Source of the DNA: Chaetoderma sp. LZ-2023a
Taxonomy: Eukaryota > Mollusca > Caudofoveata > Chaetodermatida > Chaetodermatidae
Length of the DNA: 64,000 nt
Direction of reading: 5' to 3'
Assembly: GCA_034401795.1 (NCBI GenBank)
Contig: CM067370.1
Span: 64,298,809-64,362,808 of the forward strand
Made by a program: the position numbers and the translations under genes. The notes under the pieces were generated by a model. That model had not been told where the DNA came from, did no database searches, and was given only the letters and a program-made list of their open reading frames with translations. This document shows, piece after piece, positions 38,631 through 51,314 of the stretch (the stretch's first letter is position 1; each line of letters starts with the position of its first letter).

Positions 38631-38939
38631 CTGTTGGGAGAGAAAAGCAGTAACAGATATACGATACTGAAATACATTTAACAGGGACGCCTGCAGCTAA
38701 TAATGGGAAGGGTGTATAGCAGAAACTGTAAAACCTATGTTCAAGTGATAGAAACAGGCTATCGTGCGCTTCGTCCTACAATGCACGTGATATGAAGAAA
38801 TAGAGTTGAGCTAATATAAGCGACATAATAGGGTTCATGCCCATTCCAAGATATGTTTGACAGACGGGCAACTTAGTGGATATGTGAAGATCGCCAAAAC
38901 CAAGTTTGAAATCACGCTTGTAGCATCAGGGGCTCAAGT

Positions 38940-38977
38940 AGCTACTGCTGCAACAGCAGCAGCTGCTGCTGCTGTTG

Positions 38978-39009
<32 letters not shown>

Positions 39010-39112
39010 GGTGGTGGTGGTGGTGGTGGCGGCGGTGGCGGTGGTGGTGGTTCTGGTGAAGCCCTGGTGGTGGTGGTGGTGGTGGTGGTGGTGGTGGTGG
39101 TGGTGGTGCCAG
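38940..39112. repeat. (GCT)n, (GTT)n and (GGT)n microsatellites in the CBM14 intron
   Basis: Consecutive triplet tracts lie between the two chitin-binding exons. Frames through them (Val/Gly or His/Asn runs) are artefacts. Confidence 0.95.
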
Positions 39113-39159
39113 ATAAGACAAACGATGAGATAACACGCTACATCATCTGTTATACTTAC

Positions 39160-39369
39160 CAAACGGGCAAGTTACTTCTGACGCGTAATTGCAGATAAGC
39201 TTATCTTGATCCCACAGTGTGCCGGGAGAGCACGGCACATTGTAAGCGAATGGATTGTTGTTAACGTCAAAGACGCAATGTAGGAAACGGTTACAGTTTC
39301 CAGGCCAGTAGTTGTATCCTTTCCCATTCACGATGCGACATCCATTACACAGTTCCGGCGGGTAGTCGC
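39160..39369 (-). CDS. Chitin-binding/LamG gene, peritrophin-A (CBM14) exon 1
   Basis: Bounded by TTTGTCATGTTCTAG| and |GTAAGT on the minus strand. It is 210 nt, phase 1 on both sides. It reads DYPPELCNGCRIVNGKGYNY, then WPGNCNRFLHC, VPCSPGTLWDQDKLICNY and EVTCPFG. It has the six-cysteine CBM14 arrangement with the aromatic residues that normally contact chitin. Combined with the next exons the order is CBM14, CBM14, a Cys-rich part, then LamG. Molluscan Pif has a von Willebrand A domain before such a set. No VWA or signal-peptide exon was found upstream, so the gene is partial at its 5' end. Extracellular matrix or cuticle/shell function is inferred from the family. Confidence 0.82.
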
Positions 39370-39924
39370 CTAGAACATGACAAACATAAAGACTGCCGTA
39401 GTCAATGTCATAGTAAGCGCCCAGGCAGGAGTCCATGTCCACTCAACAATTCACTCTACTACAACCGCTACTGCTACTTCTATCAGGATTCGATCCCGGG
39501 TAGGTGGGTGCAAAGAGGGCAGTTTTCCCATCCATTGAGGTAGCATGCCCCATCCATGAATTTTGTGGATTTACGCACTTTTTGAAATTGAAATGGAAAT
39601 TGTATAAGCACTGTACATGTTCATGTTTACGTTTTATTTACTAATGCATGAGTTTATACATAATGAATATGACGGAAAGTATTTTACAATTCTTATTTTG
39701 GCGGTAGATATAAATTACATGTTTCATATTTGTTAGTATTTATAACATTATTAAGATGTAACAGTGCATCAATAGTATGCACAGTTAGTTATTAGGCTAG
39801 CATTGTCTAAAAGTAAAATGGAAATATACGCGGAGAATTTAAAGACCATACATATTTACCAGAAAATACAATGGTTAACATTGTCTACTTTTAGAGGCGT
39901 AAATTATCTGCCTAGATTTAATGA

Positions 39925-40103
39925 AACAAAATTAATCTTAACATATGATGATTTCATTCCATATATATTAATATAATTTTTTCAGTTGTGAAATCTAAAT
40001 AGAGACACGAGTCCCTAATTTAAATTCACAACATAAAAAACTATATTAATTTATACATAAGGAAATCATCATATGTTAAGTTTTATTTCGTTTCATTTCA
40101 TCT
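39925..40103. mobile_element. MITE-like element D, copy 2
   Basis: Inverted repeats 'aatcttaacatatgatgatttc' and 'gaaatcatcatatgttaagttttatttcg' flank an AT-rich loop. About 180 bp, homologous to 23378-23565. Confidence 0.75.
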
Positions 40104-40370
40104 AGGAGCACAGTTTAAGCCTCTAAAATATACAGTTTAAAGGGATGCTCATCTCATCTGAAATGTTATATTGCAGCGATAGATTATGGGTGATAGAGTC
40201 CATATCATTCATATCCTGTCACATTTCGTTATCTGTATCATAATTATATGTTTTGTAATACTGCGTAAATGTTGTACAGCGAACGCCACCATTTTGTATC
40301 CTCAAGTGATAGCTTGTGATGTCATGAAAGTGCCAATGCATTACATTCTTTATTATGTAACACATATCCC

Positions 40371-40461
40371 GTTGCATATTTTGAAACTAATTTGACTGGA
40401 AGGTGTTGCTGCCCATGCTAGCAACACCTTATAGTCAAATTAGTTTCAAAATATTCAACAG
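40371..40461. repeat. Hairpin repeat family A copy
   Basis: 'gttgcatattttgaaactaatttgactggaaggtgttgctgcc' and its mirror 'gcaacaccttatagtcaaattagtttcaaaatattcaac', with a loop of a few bases. Confidence 0.85.
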
Positions 40462-40765
40462 CTTACCTGTATGTATGGATTTTATACCATATTGCAAAAC
40501 TATAGCTGACATCGCTATGACTGAGCGTCTATACCGAGACAGACACGCTAGGTTTTTTTCTGATTGGTTGAAAAGTAAATCATGACAGCAGTCATAAGAT
40601 GTAGAAATGTATCACCATTTAGCTACTGAAGCTTGAATATCTTTCGTTGTCGGCATATTTAAATAAAGCAGGAATAATTTTATGATATTCAAAATCACGA
40701 GTTATATCTTTTTCTTCGCATGATAGGGTATTTAAAGAGGTTTATTAGCACATGTCTGAGTAGAA

Positions 40766-41035
40766 GGGCAAAATTATAGGCGGCTGCGCTGATTGGTTGA
40801 GAGGGTGGTGACGTCATCACATCATTGTGAATTAGGCCACGACCCATTTTGTTCCCGCCAAAGAATACTCGAATTTAATTGGTCGAGGGGAGGGGCCCTG
40901 TGTTCTTTCTCGACCAATGAAATTAGAGGAATTTTTGTTGGCAAAAAAGGTAGCTTGGCTAATTCAAATATTGATGATGCCATCACCACCATCTCGACCA
41001 ATCGGCGAATAGCCACCTATATCTTCACTGTTTTG
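40766..41035. mobile_element. MITE-like element C, copy 1
   Basis: 'tagaagggcaaaattataggcggctgcgctgattggttga' at the left and the mirror 'tcgaccaatcggcgaatagccacctatatc' at the right. The interior has 'actcgaatttaattggtcga' and its mirror. A TGACGTCA palindrome is at about 40809. Homologous to 48857-49084. Confidence 0.65.
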
Positions 41036-41039
41036 GGTG

Positions 41040-41535
41040 ATGTAGAGGTATAGGCATAGGCTGATAATTCACAGGTGTAATGAGGCACATGCCAATGATT
41101 TACAGGTGCAATGAGGTGTGAAGTTGTTCTGGTATGTGGCCAGGTCACATGACGTCTGTAGGCCAATCAGTACAGGCGCTTAACTCGTCGCTATAGCTTA
41201 GGCTAACTAATAAATCGCCAGCTGATGCATTGCAGACATATTAACCTGTAAGAAGGAGCATGGCAAAGTGTACATGCATCACGACACCATAGTCAGATCA
41301 TGTGACAACCTCTATGCTCGTTGCCAGGCCATAATGATCTCCGTGAAGAAAGGGTGGGATCTAATGTATAGTGTTCGAGCATGCATCCATCTCATTGCCC
41401 TGTTTGGGTCACGTGACACCCGCTATGCTCATTGCTGGGCCTAATAACCTGTGAAGCAAATGGGTGTGGCCTAAGCTCTGGAGGCATGGCCTAATGTGTG
41501 ACCATATCAGTGCACTATTACAGTGCATGGGCAAA
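41040..41535. other. Repetitive stretch without gene
   Basis: Repeated phrases 'gtcacatgac', 'aggccaatcagt' and 'ctatgctcgttgccaggcc' are shared with 48330-48860. No coding signal. Confidence 0.45.
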
Positions 41536-42440
41536 ATGGGCATTGACATGTCACAAGACTTCGACACAATAAATTGCTTAAGGATCCTAGATGTACTACG
41601 CCAGGCCAGTTGCAACACAGATGAGCTATGACTAGTGAGACTAATGCTTGCAGACACCAAGCTGAGAGTACGAGTCAAGTCAGTGAAGTCTGTAGAGTTT
41701 GAGACATCAATCGGCTTCCCCAGGGAGATACTCTATCTCTGGTGCTTTTCACCTGTTGCCTTGCTGCTGCAGTGAAGTCCATGTGGCAAAGTTCCACAAG
41801 ACCAAATCTCCCAGTGCCAATACTGGGTATGCCGCTAGAGATGGAATATGCCGACTATGTGGACTTCATAGGTGAGGAAAAGAAACCCCTTGATGAACTT
41901 CTCCCAATAGCTGCAAGCAAAATAAAAATTGAGAATCTCTTTATGAATGAATCCAAAACAGAGTTCACCCATGTATACCTATTGACAAAGCAATTTAGCA
42001 TGAAACTATAGAAAATGACGACCCACTTCGTGGCGCCCAACCATGGAGGAAAAGTAAAATCCTGGGCAAAGTGCTGCTAACATTGCTGCACGCTGTGTCA
42101 TGGGGAACATAGCTTTCCAGTCCTTCTGGAAGCTATGGATTCATAGATCAAAGATGCCCTTGATAAAAAGGCTACATTTATACAATGCAACCTGTGTATC
42201 CTTGATGCTGTATAACTGTAACAGTTGGGCAGCTCCAAAGGAAGTTCTAGATAAACTAGATGTTGCCATGTTTGGTCCTGTGTTAAGGATGCCAGAAGAG
42301 ACACCAGCACAGCAAGCCTTGGAATTCGCCCTACTCGCAGACAGCAAATATAAAGCCAGGAGAGGACGTCATTGCATAGATCTGCCAAGCGTGCTACAAG
42401 CTGACCTCAAGAAAGCAGGACTTGATAACATTTTAAATGC
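41536..42440 (+). pseudogene. LINE reverse transcriptase fragment, decayed
   Basis: Three linked frames show RT hallmarks. GIDMSQDFDTIN (motif A region) is followed by a TGA near 41629. FETSIGFPQ and GDTLSLVLFT fall in different frames because of a shift near 41726. EYADYVDFIGEEKK occupies the catalytic YADD position with the second Asp replaced by Tyr. A further frame at 42100-42531 holds LDVAMFGPVLRMPEETPAQQ and RRGRHCIDLPSVLQADLKKA, the C-terminal part seen again at 58449-58883. Stops, frameshifts and the lost Asp show that it is dead. It is a non-LTR element; the clade is not assigned. Confidence 0.8.
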
Positions 42441-42794
42441 TTTGATAACTTCGCTATTGCTACATTTCAGTTTCCTCCATTACTCATGCTATAGCCGAAG
42501 TCAGTCAGTCTCAGAGAGATATTTTCATTGACTCTGTGTTTAATATGGCTTGCCAAATTATATCTCAATGATGTTAAATGTAATCAGTCAGTTATCTCGA
42601 CCCTAACATGTCAATTCGTGTCAGCCAAAAAAATTAGCCGAATTGGTAGATGTTTTGTGATCTCTGCAGAATGCTTTGTGAATGTTTATCAATGAACTAA
42701 GGCTCTCGATCTTCATGCTAGCGCAGGCGTACCTAGCGATAAACCTTGTGATTTGGATGATTTGTCTGCTTTTCAAGACATTGTCGATGATGAT

Positions 42795-42849
42795 AAAAAG
42801 GTATATATCGGTGTGTGTGTGTGCGTGCGTGCATGCGTGCGTGCGTGTG

Positions 42850-42880
<31 letters not shown>

Positions 42881-42890
42881 ATGTGTGCTG
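42795..42890. repeat. (GT)n/(GTGC)n microsatellite
   Basis: GTGTGTGT then GTGCGTGC units. Frames through it give Cys/Val/Arg runs only. Confidence 0.95.
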
Positions 42891-43019
42891 ATGGGTGTTC
42901 AGCAATTCTACCCCTTTATCTGCATAATGGTCATTAAGCCTACATATGCAGCGTTAAGGGTTTGCTGTGTCAAGGTTATTATTATGATCAGTTCCACTGA
43001 GACAAACACTCTTGCATAC

Positions 43020-45290
43020 AACTTTGTCATTTATGTAAGGCAAACCCTCCCTGTAAGCAAGATGCTAATTAACTCTGCAAGAGATGTTTTAGATGGTTTA
43101 AAAGCAATCTATGTTATAGCAATTACATTGAGTCTAAGATTTGTGATGAACTTAAAAACTGTCCCGATTGTTACAAGTTGCTTAAGCTTTAAAGCACGTC
43201 TGCTGGTCTGGAAAATGTCCTAGTTGTAAGTCTGACGTCAATTTAAACATTCACATATGCTATATAGAATGTCATAATCAAGATTACATGAGCTTACCAA
43301 AAAAGTGTAAGCTATGCATGAATAATGATTATGACGGCTCTTCGATACCTCAACAGGTCATTTTTACGATTTCGAAACTAATCAGGCTACGAAGCATCGC
43401 GAGGTTATCTACGTTGTAGTGCAGCTAGCGTGTGCTCTATGCACAGCCAAACCTCTATCAGAATATTGCGCTGTTTGCGATGCATGTGATACTTCTAGTA
43501 GGTTATCTTCAAGCGTAATGTGTCTCTAGCAGATTTTATGAAGTGGATTTTAACGATAAACTCTATGAATTCTGCCCTTAAAAGGACAAATTTATTTCGC
43601 TTCAAGATGGCATAGCTGTCACTCATAACAGTCAAGGATTTGACGTACATCTAGTGATGGAATGGTTATTTAGAAACACTCAGATTAAGCCTGACCGCAT
43701 AATTTTGAATGGTAACAAAGTGGTGTTCCTAGACGTCAGTGGTATTCAGTTTAAGAACAGTTTAGCGTTTCTACCATTTCAGCTGTATCAGCTGCCAACC
43801 ATATTCAGTCTAGATAGTGAAAAAGTATTACATAGCTTATTCTAAGAGGGATGTGGTTATTCAGCACACTCTAATGGGTAACGAATCTGAGGTATTGGGT
43901 AGATTCGTAGACAGGAACTGCCCTGACACTGATGGGTACTTCAAGTACTACTGCCTCTATATGCACGCATGTCTTAAGTGTTTACTGTGTAACTGGGCTG
44001 CAGTGAAAAACCAAATTTGACTTTAGCAGAGTCTTATAAAAAGACCTTTTCTAAAGCATGTCACCATAGGCATATGGGAGTTAAAGTAGGCGAAATGCGA
44101 AGTAGCAAATTTAAGTCTATGAAACCTAAAGACCATAGCATTAAGGCTTTTCTTAATACAAGGATCTATCACGAACCCTTTATACCTCACGATGCACTTT
44201 ATGCAGACTATACTAATGCCATCAGTTTGCACCATAAAGCCTCTGAGAATGAGTGCATAGCGCATGTGGGTATAACGTCGCTTTACCATGACATATGTAA
44301 GAAGAAGGAGTACCATTTAGGAGTTCCAGAAGTCATCTTTATAGATTTCAAACTGGTAGATGAGCTCGACTTTTACTTTGGACTCGTAAAATGTATATGT
44401 CTACCACCTAAAGATTTAATTTTTCCAGTACTACTGTACAGGTGTAATGCACAATTGTTCTTTCTCTAATGTAGGAAGTGTGCTCATGATTTGGAAAGTT
44501 CTGAATGCACGCATAGCGATAGCGAAAAAGCTCTTCGAAAGGTGTGGCCTACTGTAGATTTGGTGTGGCTTATGGGTCGGCAATCGGCAATCAGGTTCTA
44601 AATTTGTTATGGGGTTATTTCTCACTGAATCCATACCCTAAGCATGAATACGGGCATACCCATGAGTGAATGTTGAAACTGCTAGCTGATAGAAAATTGA
44701 AAGCTAATTGATATGTAATGATAGCAATCTCTTAATGTGTTATACCGATTTGGATGAATTCCTACATAGCGATAATCAGAGAAATGTAGTCATCGCAGCT
44801 TTCATGACGAGTTATGCTAGGGCACACTTACTCAAAAGTCTCATAGCAGTCGGTATGGCCTGTATTTATCATGACATGGATTCTATCTATAGTGTATGTT
44901 CAATGGCGAATTAGACCTAGACTAATATCTGTATATTATGACAGACTCGGTTATTTTACTATCGAAGTACCCCCAGGTAGCAAAATAACCAAGTTCATTA
45001 GTATGCATCCTAAAAGTTACATGTACAAATAGAAGGACAGACGGACAGGCATTATCAAGAGCATGTGTGAGGATATGGGGTTAATGGTAAACTTTAGGAA
45101 TAAGGGGATAGGGTTCGACACTGTTAGCTACAGTCGAAAACCTGACTAAAGATGATCTCCCGCTATCCTAACACAATCACTGTATCAAAAAATCACAAAC
45201 TATTGAGTAAGGATATGAAGAAATAGTTCACATTCACCTACAAGAAACCAGTGATTTATGATAAATATTTCACGGCACACGCACACCACT
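43020..45290 (+). pseudogene. Polinton/Maverick-type protein-primed DNA polymerase B, decayed
   Basis: The order of motifs follows protein-primed family-B polymerases. A Cys-rich part comes first (ICDELKNCPDC at about 43137, then HICYIECHNQD). The exonuclease domain follows (THNSQGFDVHLVMEWLF, DRIILNGNKVVFLDVSGIQF, 43620-43840). Next are ITSLYHDI (motif A region, where SLYP is usual) and FGLVKCICLPPKDL (44270-44440). VVIAAFMTSYARAHLL then YHDMDSIYSV (motif C, where DTDS is usual) lie at 44787-44895, and HPKSYMYK at about 45007. Stops and frameshifts separate nearly all blocks. A possible further N-terminal block (CDLDDLSAFQDIVDDDKK, 42746) precedes the microsatellite. No Polinton integrase, packaging ATPase or capsid gene was recognised nearby. 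Confidence 0.75.
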
Positions 45291-45365
45291 TTCCATATAT
45301 AGATAATTATCCTTCCCACACCCATGTAGCTCAAGCTGTAGCGAACATTATCATCTGTATAATAA

Positions 45366-45367
45366 TC

Positions 45368-45411
<44 letters not shown>

Positions 45412-45422
45412 TTCTTCATCAT

Positions 45423-45463
<41 letters not shown>

Positions 45464-45465
45464 GC
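45366..45465. repeat. (ATC)n microsatellite
   Basis: ATC units with a short TTC interruption. Confidence 0.97.
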
Positions 45466-45569
45466 ACTAATATCAACCTTAGCATCATTATCATCATTGT
45501 CATTATCATCCCAACATCATCTGCATCGACATAAATATCCTGAAGCTATTACTTATGGTTAAGAGGCTA

Positions 45570-46090
45570 TCGTTTTAAATTATTCATCTTTTAAAAAAAT
45601 AATGGCGCTAATAACCTTGACTTTACTCCTAATGAAACTTTGTTGATGACATTTTTAGAGTCGCACATTAACATTAATGTTGATTTCTCTGAGTTCTTTT
45701 GCTGCTTTTTGCTGCTGCTGCTGCTGTTGCTGCTGCTACTCTTAGTGCTTTAACAGAATCACATACAGCTAGAAAGTACACTTCTACACGTTTAGAGAAC
45801 CTTATTTTGATAATTTCCCCAATGCATGACTGGCTCATTAAGCACTCCATATGTTCACCTGAGAACATTTTCAAAATAACATTCTCGCAACCATGCCTGA
45901 TGCATGCATTCTAGGAACATTTCCAAGGGTTAAAGCATTAATCATAATAGTGCTGAGGATATCATTGTGAGAGCTCAAACATCCACAGATGTATTGAATG
46001 GTCCAAAGACTGTGAAAATTACAACAACAGCATTGACGAATGGCCGGGTGTATGTCTGCAATGACTTATAGAGCGCAAGACCCTGAAACG
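45570..46090 (+). other. Possible coding relic, unrecognised
   Basis: Two stop-free patches have ordinary composition: ANNLDFTPNETLLMTFLESH (about 45607-45666) and AEDIIVRAQTSTDVLNGPKT (about 45952-46011). They lie downstream of the polymerase relic and could belong to the same element. No domain recognised, and chance is possible. Confidence 0.2.
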
Positions 46091-46099
46091 TATTATACT

Positions 46100-47640
46100 G
46101 AATTATATTTCAACCAGCTCCATCATCGTCATAATCATCAATGTTACAGAGCTGGATAACTTAAAAAAACGTATCTGAATTGTATGGAAATAATCATTTA
46201 ATTATTTCTAATTGTTTAATTTTTTATTTGATTTATGTATTTAGCACATTAAATTCATTCATTCACGACATTTTTTTCCAGTTGGTTTTATTGGCCGCTT
46301 ACGCAGAGATGTATTTGAGCCATGACTCTATCTTGAGGTGCTTCCCCGAGGGGTTGTGAAATGAATTAAAACTGAAATGATCATAAAGAATTTAGATGTT
46401 GCTAGGGGTCTCTGTGTTGCCTGTTGATGCCTATTAAGCTGTTGTTGGCATGCGTCAATGTTGTATGTCGTGTAAATGAGGGGTGGGATGGGGAATTACT
46501 TTATTTCACATGGAGGTTGGGGGTGGAGGGCAGTCTGTAAACATGAATCTTAAAATGGAAATTAGGCAAAAAATTTTGAAATAAAAAATATTAAAGAGGA
46601 AACCGAAGATAATACTATCAACTAAAGTATAAAAACTTAAAAATAATGCCATGTGATTAAATTAATAAGAAACGGGAAAAATTAAACTTAAAAATTTAGT
46701 GTTTGCAAACGAAATTTTCCAAGCTAAAACTTAAAATCATAACCTGTTGCTGTTAGAAATAATAAGTGGAATGTGGATGGTGCTGTTTATGGATTAAGAA
46801 GCCTAACAGTCATGCCGTCAAATCGCTAACAACCCTTTCATACTCAATGTTTATCAGGCTGGGCGAAGGAGAGCAAAGCAGAGTGACAGCATCTACGCCA
46901 AAAGCAAAGCCATGCCAATCACGACCTCCGAGTCCAGTTTTTGAGTTTCCACCACCACACACCAACGTCTGCGTCACTGCATCATCGAACAAATTGTCAC
47001 CAGGAATGCAGAGCAGGCAAGCAGCATCACCACTACACACGACCAACAGCATCTCTTAAGGGTGGGTTGATTGCGACTCAACGATAAGCCCATTAATTCA
47101 CAATATGTCTCCAGCGTCTTAAAGATTCTTTGTACCCCTGGCTCATGATGGGAATGAAACCCTACTTTAGCAGTGTTAATTATCTCTTTAACACATGCTT
47201 TGACTAATATGCCTTGAAATCTACAACTTCAAATAAGGTGACTTAACCGTAACATAATTTTATGGTTGACGCTAATCCCTGATGATTATATGCAGATTTC
47301 AACTGTTATTACTGAAATATTATGCCTGAGAGTAAGTTACCTCCATCGATAGATATACATTCAGATGCACAATTTAGCATGTACACATCGTTAGGTATTC
47401 GTAAACTTCGAGATAGCTACTTTTTGGAAAAAATGTAGTCAGTATCTGGCGTAACAGAAACAGTGCAAATTGTTTCAAAAATAACATTCTCAACATCTGA
47501 AAATGTCTATTTCTCGAGATCGCCATGAGTGCAGAAGTCAAGCTTATTGGTTGTTATGCTTTATATTGATAATTATAGAGCTAGGGTAAAATAAGTGTCA
47601 CGAATGCTCGATAAGCTAGATCAGGACTTGATGATTTGAG
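46100..47640. other. Stretch without recognisable genes
   Basis: A 97-residue plus frame (46766-47059) and an overlapping minus frame (46810-47052) are both open, but neither has a recognised motif or splice context. The remainder is AT-rich with no repeat family recognised. Confidence 0.4.
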
Positions 47641-47648
47641 ACCTCTCC

Positions 47649-47650
47649 AT

Positions 47651-47711
<61 letters not shown>

Positions 47712-47920
47712 TTATAATATTAATAATAATAATCATCACCATTCTGATCAATATTTTGAAACTATCTGAGCATTATTTATGGCTATAGGTCTCAAAGACC
47801 TATTAGTTTCTATAGGATTTATAACAAATTACAGGGTCTCCACTGTTGCGTATGCCTCTGTAGACTCATTGGCTCTTGCTAATTGCTGTTTCTGTTGCAG
47901 AGGTTGTTACTGTTGCTTTG

Positions 47921-47983
<63 letters not shown>

Positions 47984-48029
47984 GTAGTAGTAGTAGTAGT
48001 AGTAATAGTAGTAGTAGTAGTAGTAGTAG

Positions 48030-48073
<44 letters not shown>

Positions 48074-48074
48074 A
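47649..48074. repeat. (AAT)n, (AGT)n and (TTG)n microsatellites
   Basis: (AAT)n at 47653-47735, (TAG)n from about 47923 to 48029, then (TTG)n to about 48073. Confidence 0.97.
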
Positions 48075-48329
48075 CATGTGCGTGTGTGTGTAGATTAAAC
48101 AACATTAATAGTGACAACTAAAAACCCAGACAACCGTAGCAATCTGTTTTTGCGAGATAACCTATAGCATCATTTAAGGCTATAGGAAATGTCTTTATAG
48201 CCACATGTTCGAATCTTTCTCGTTAAATATTTCACTTTAGTCATTCTCAGCATATATGCAATAAACGAATGGATGGGGTGGGGGGGCCTCAGATTCATGT
48301 AAATTAACGATCTTCCTCAACTTTTATAC

Positions 48330-48855
48330 CCTCTTGCACACAAAGGTGTGGGGCAGGGTTGGGAGCTACTCAACAGAACATGTCTGAACACATTGAGCCG
48401 AAGCTAGGGCGATGAGATAAGCAGTTATGCCTATTGGCCTACATATGTCACACAACCTGGCCACGTTCAGATCTTAGGCCACTTAGGCCCTTTTCACGGG
48501 TCATTAGGCCTACAATGGGCACCAGTGAACATGTCTGAACACATTGTACCAAAGATAGGGCAATGAGATAAGTGGCCCATACTGATTGGTCTACATGTAT
48601 CACTTGACTTGACCATGACACTGACCTTAGGCCATGCACCATTGCTTTATGGTTCATTAGTCCCACCAAACAGTGTAGCGGCCGACACATGACCCGACCA
48701 TGATGATGAGACAGACGCATGGTAGGACACCACACATTAGGTCCCACGTTTCTTCATGGAGATCATTAGGGCCCAGCAATGAACATAGAGGTTGTCACGT
48801 GAGCCGACCCGACCAGGGTGTCGAGATGGACGTATACTAGGCTTCTGTCAATATG
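48330..48855. repeat. Dispersed repeat shared with 41040-41535
   Basis: 'gaacatgtctgaacacatt' is duplicated (48378 and 48525) with 'agggc.atgagataag'. The phrases 'cacgtgagccgac' and 'ggcctac' recur. No gene. Confidence 0.45.
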
Positions 48856-48856
48856 A

Positions 48857-49084
48857 AACGGGCCAATAGAAGGGCAGCGATATAGGTGGCTGTGCTGATT
48901 GGTTGAGAGGGTGATGACATCATCAATGTTTGACTTATGCCACGCTACCATTTTTGCCGCAAGAATTACTCGAATTTGATTCGTCGAGAGAGAACAAAAG
49001 ACCTATGCTCGCGACCAATCAAATTCGAGTCTTTCGACCAATGAGCGCAGCCGCCTTAATCGTCGCCCTTCTATTGGCCTGTTG
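48857..49084. mobile_element. MITE-like element C, copy 2
   Basis: Left 'cgggccaatagaagggcagcgatataggtggctg.gctgattggttga' and right, in reverse complement, 'caggccaatagaagggcgacgattaaggcggctgcgctcattggtcga' form terminal inverted repeats of about 50 bp. No coding capacity. Confidence 0.8.
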
Positions 49085-49701
49085 CATATTTAATGGGACC
49101 TTTCTGTTTTTTCTATTGGGCAATTGGTAGCGTAGTTACTCAAGCATATATATTTGTCTTTCCGTATTATATTTGGGACATGCAAAATGAAAGGGCAATT
49201 CATCTCTAGCAGTTACATATATCACAAAGACGTTCGCTTTCTTCGGTTCCCGTCCACCTCTCATGCAGTCTCAATAGCTAATTTGTGGTTTAGCGTTCTA
49301 AAATGGCATAACCATGTAGCATCATGGTGGGTAGAATTATGAAGTATCTTTCCAAATATGTGTCGTCTTTTAGTTTATTTTAAAGAATGATAACTGGCTT
49401 GAATCGCTGGCTGATGTAAGTTCTACACGTCTGTTTAAATTGATTTTCTAAAGCTGTTTTTACCTGTATAGTTTATTGTGTTTTATTTATGTAGTTTTCT
49501 CAAATGTTTCAGCATAACCTGTTAACGGTAGAATTTGCTTTTATCTTCTCTATCCATTTAAACCGTGTAGTATTTTTGTTCGCATAAGTGCATACCTGCA
49601 TTCAATTAAGATGGCCCCTTGACCTGGGTAAATCCCTGCTTCTACTGCTGCAGCTGCTTCAGCCTCCACTGCCACCGCTGCTGCTGCTGTTACTAATTGT
49701 G

Positions 49702-49765
<64 letters not shown>

Positions 49766-50960
49766 AACTACTACGACTACGACGAGGCCGCCGACGACGC
49801 CTATTCTCCCAGTCTCTTCTGGAATACCACGTCAGAACAGTTGCGGATGGACAATGTATTTGGAACATTGTTTCGTTGAATGCCTTCAGATAGCCTCCAG
49901 GTTACACAGAAAGACACCTTACTAATGTTAGGCTACAGTTATTGACTACCTATAAAGCATTCGTGCAAATATGAAAGTTCTACCCGCCACATTCTAGGAT
50001 ACATTTAGTTATTAATACATATACAATCGTAAACAATTTCTTGTAAACAACGTCTATTCTGCCCGTGTAAAGCAAAACGATTCATCATTTTTGTGGCATG
50101 ATGCCAGATGTGACACATTATTAATTTGTCAGAAATATGGTGTTTTGCTTCCAGTCCACTTAACTTGAACTGATTCGATGATTGTTCAGGCCGCAAAACA
50201 AGTTTGAGGTTTTAAAACAAATTCGACATGTTTAAAAAAGCGGTCTTTCTCTTTATGACAATGAATCTAACGCACCCCCCACCCCACCCGCCCCCTCAGG
50301 CTGCAATCCGTTTGATGATAGTTGAACATGTTGCCAAAGAACGGGCCAAACCTACGTTATATTTGTGAAATTCAATTGTGTAAAGGGCTATATAGACATG
50401 TAGGCTAGTTTAAGCTAACCATCTTCGATAAGCATATTGTATGAAAGTTAATTGGATTTATTACACGATATAGAACTAGCTTAGTCAAAATAATTTTCAA
50501 TCACCGCTCAAATCCATCTTTTAGTGAAACGACGTTGGGAAATCACTAAACATAGAATGAATTACAGACAGTGAACATCAATTAACATACTGGATGCCAC
50601 TGGCGACCATTTTGGATTTCTGACGATGGCATGTTTCGGCCCAGCTTTCGGCCCAGCACATATTTCAGATCTGATACCACATCATTGCAACGTTATTGCA
50701 CCAAAAAGTGCTTCAACCCCACCCCCACCCCCCTGTTCATGTTTCTGACAACCATGCTCAATCGCGAATGATCGATCTACTCCGCCAGCACGCCACCGAT
50801 ATAATCCAAAAGAGTAAGGGACGGAAACCTGTTTTCTAGACCGTCGTTATGAACCAGAATACGCATTACACACCCATATTCTGGAGCATGTTATAATGTA
50901 TAATGGTCATGTTTAGTCACATTATGTTCATAATATTTGTTAATGTTTAGTATTAGGTGC
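49085..50960. other. Stretch without recognisable genes
   Basis: A (CTA)n microsatellite lies at 49707-49766. Poly-C-rich patches are near 50274 and 50718. No exon or named repeat is supported. Confidence 0.5.
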
Positions 50961-51314
50961 TTTACCTGACTATCGAAATAGACAGAACACGTTCCTTAAT
51001 TTATATTTATAAATTACAAATATCCAACGGCTTTTCTGTATGATTGCCTTGTCGTTGACAGGATTTATTAGCTGAAATGTTGTTCTTAAATAGATATCGT
51101 TCCTGAAAGTCAGAGTGCAATCCGTTATCATACCCCCGGGTAGTAGAGTGAACACAGTCTTATAATCATATTTAAGATCTCTTTCAGATTAACATCTAAA
51201 GCTGCACGTCAACGACCTTTGATACATCTAATATATTTGTGAAATTATAATTATCAATTGGTCAACAGACCATAAGTGGACACACTTCAGGTCAATAGAT
51301 ATTAAACTATCCTT

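Noticed and set aside
38857-39198. Ala/Val/Gly-rich frame, with His/Asn runs on the other strand
   Set aside because: Triplet microsatellite inside an intron of the chitin-binding gene.
39483-39500. 'gattcgatcccgg', like a tRNA T-arm
   Set aside because: No matching D-arm, anticodon arm or acceptor stem upstream.
46766-47059. 97-residue plus frame and 80-residue minus frame, both fairly coding-like
   Set aside because: Both strands are open, and there is no domain, splice signal or neighbour to support either.
47779-48121. Ser, Val, Thr and Cys homopolymer frames
   Set aside because: Translations of (TAG)n and (TTG)n in different frames.
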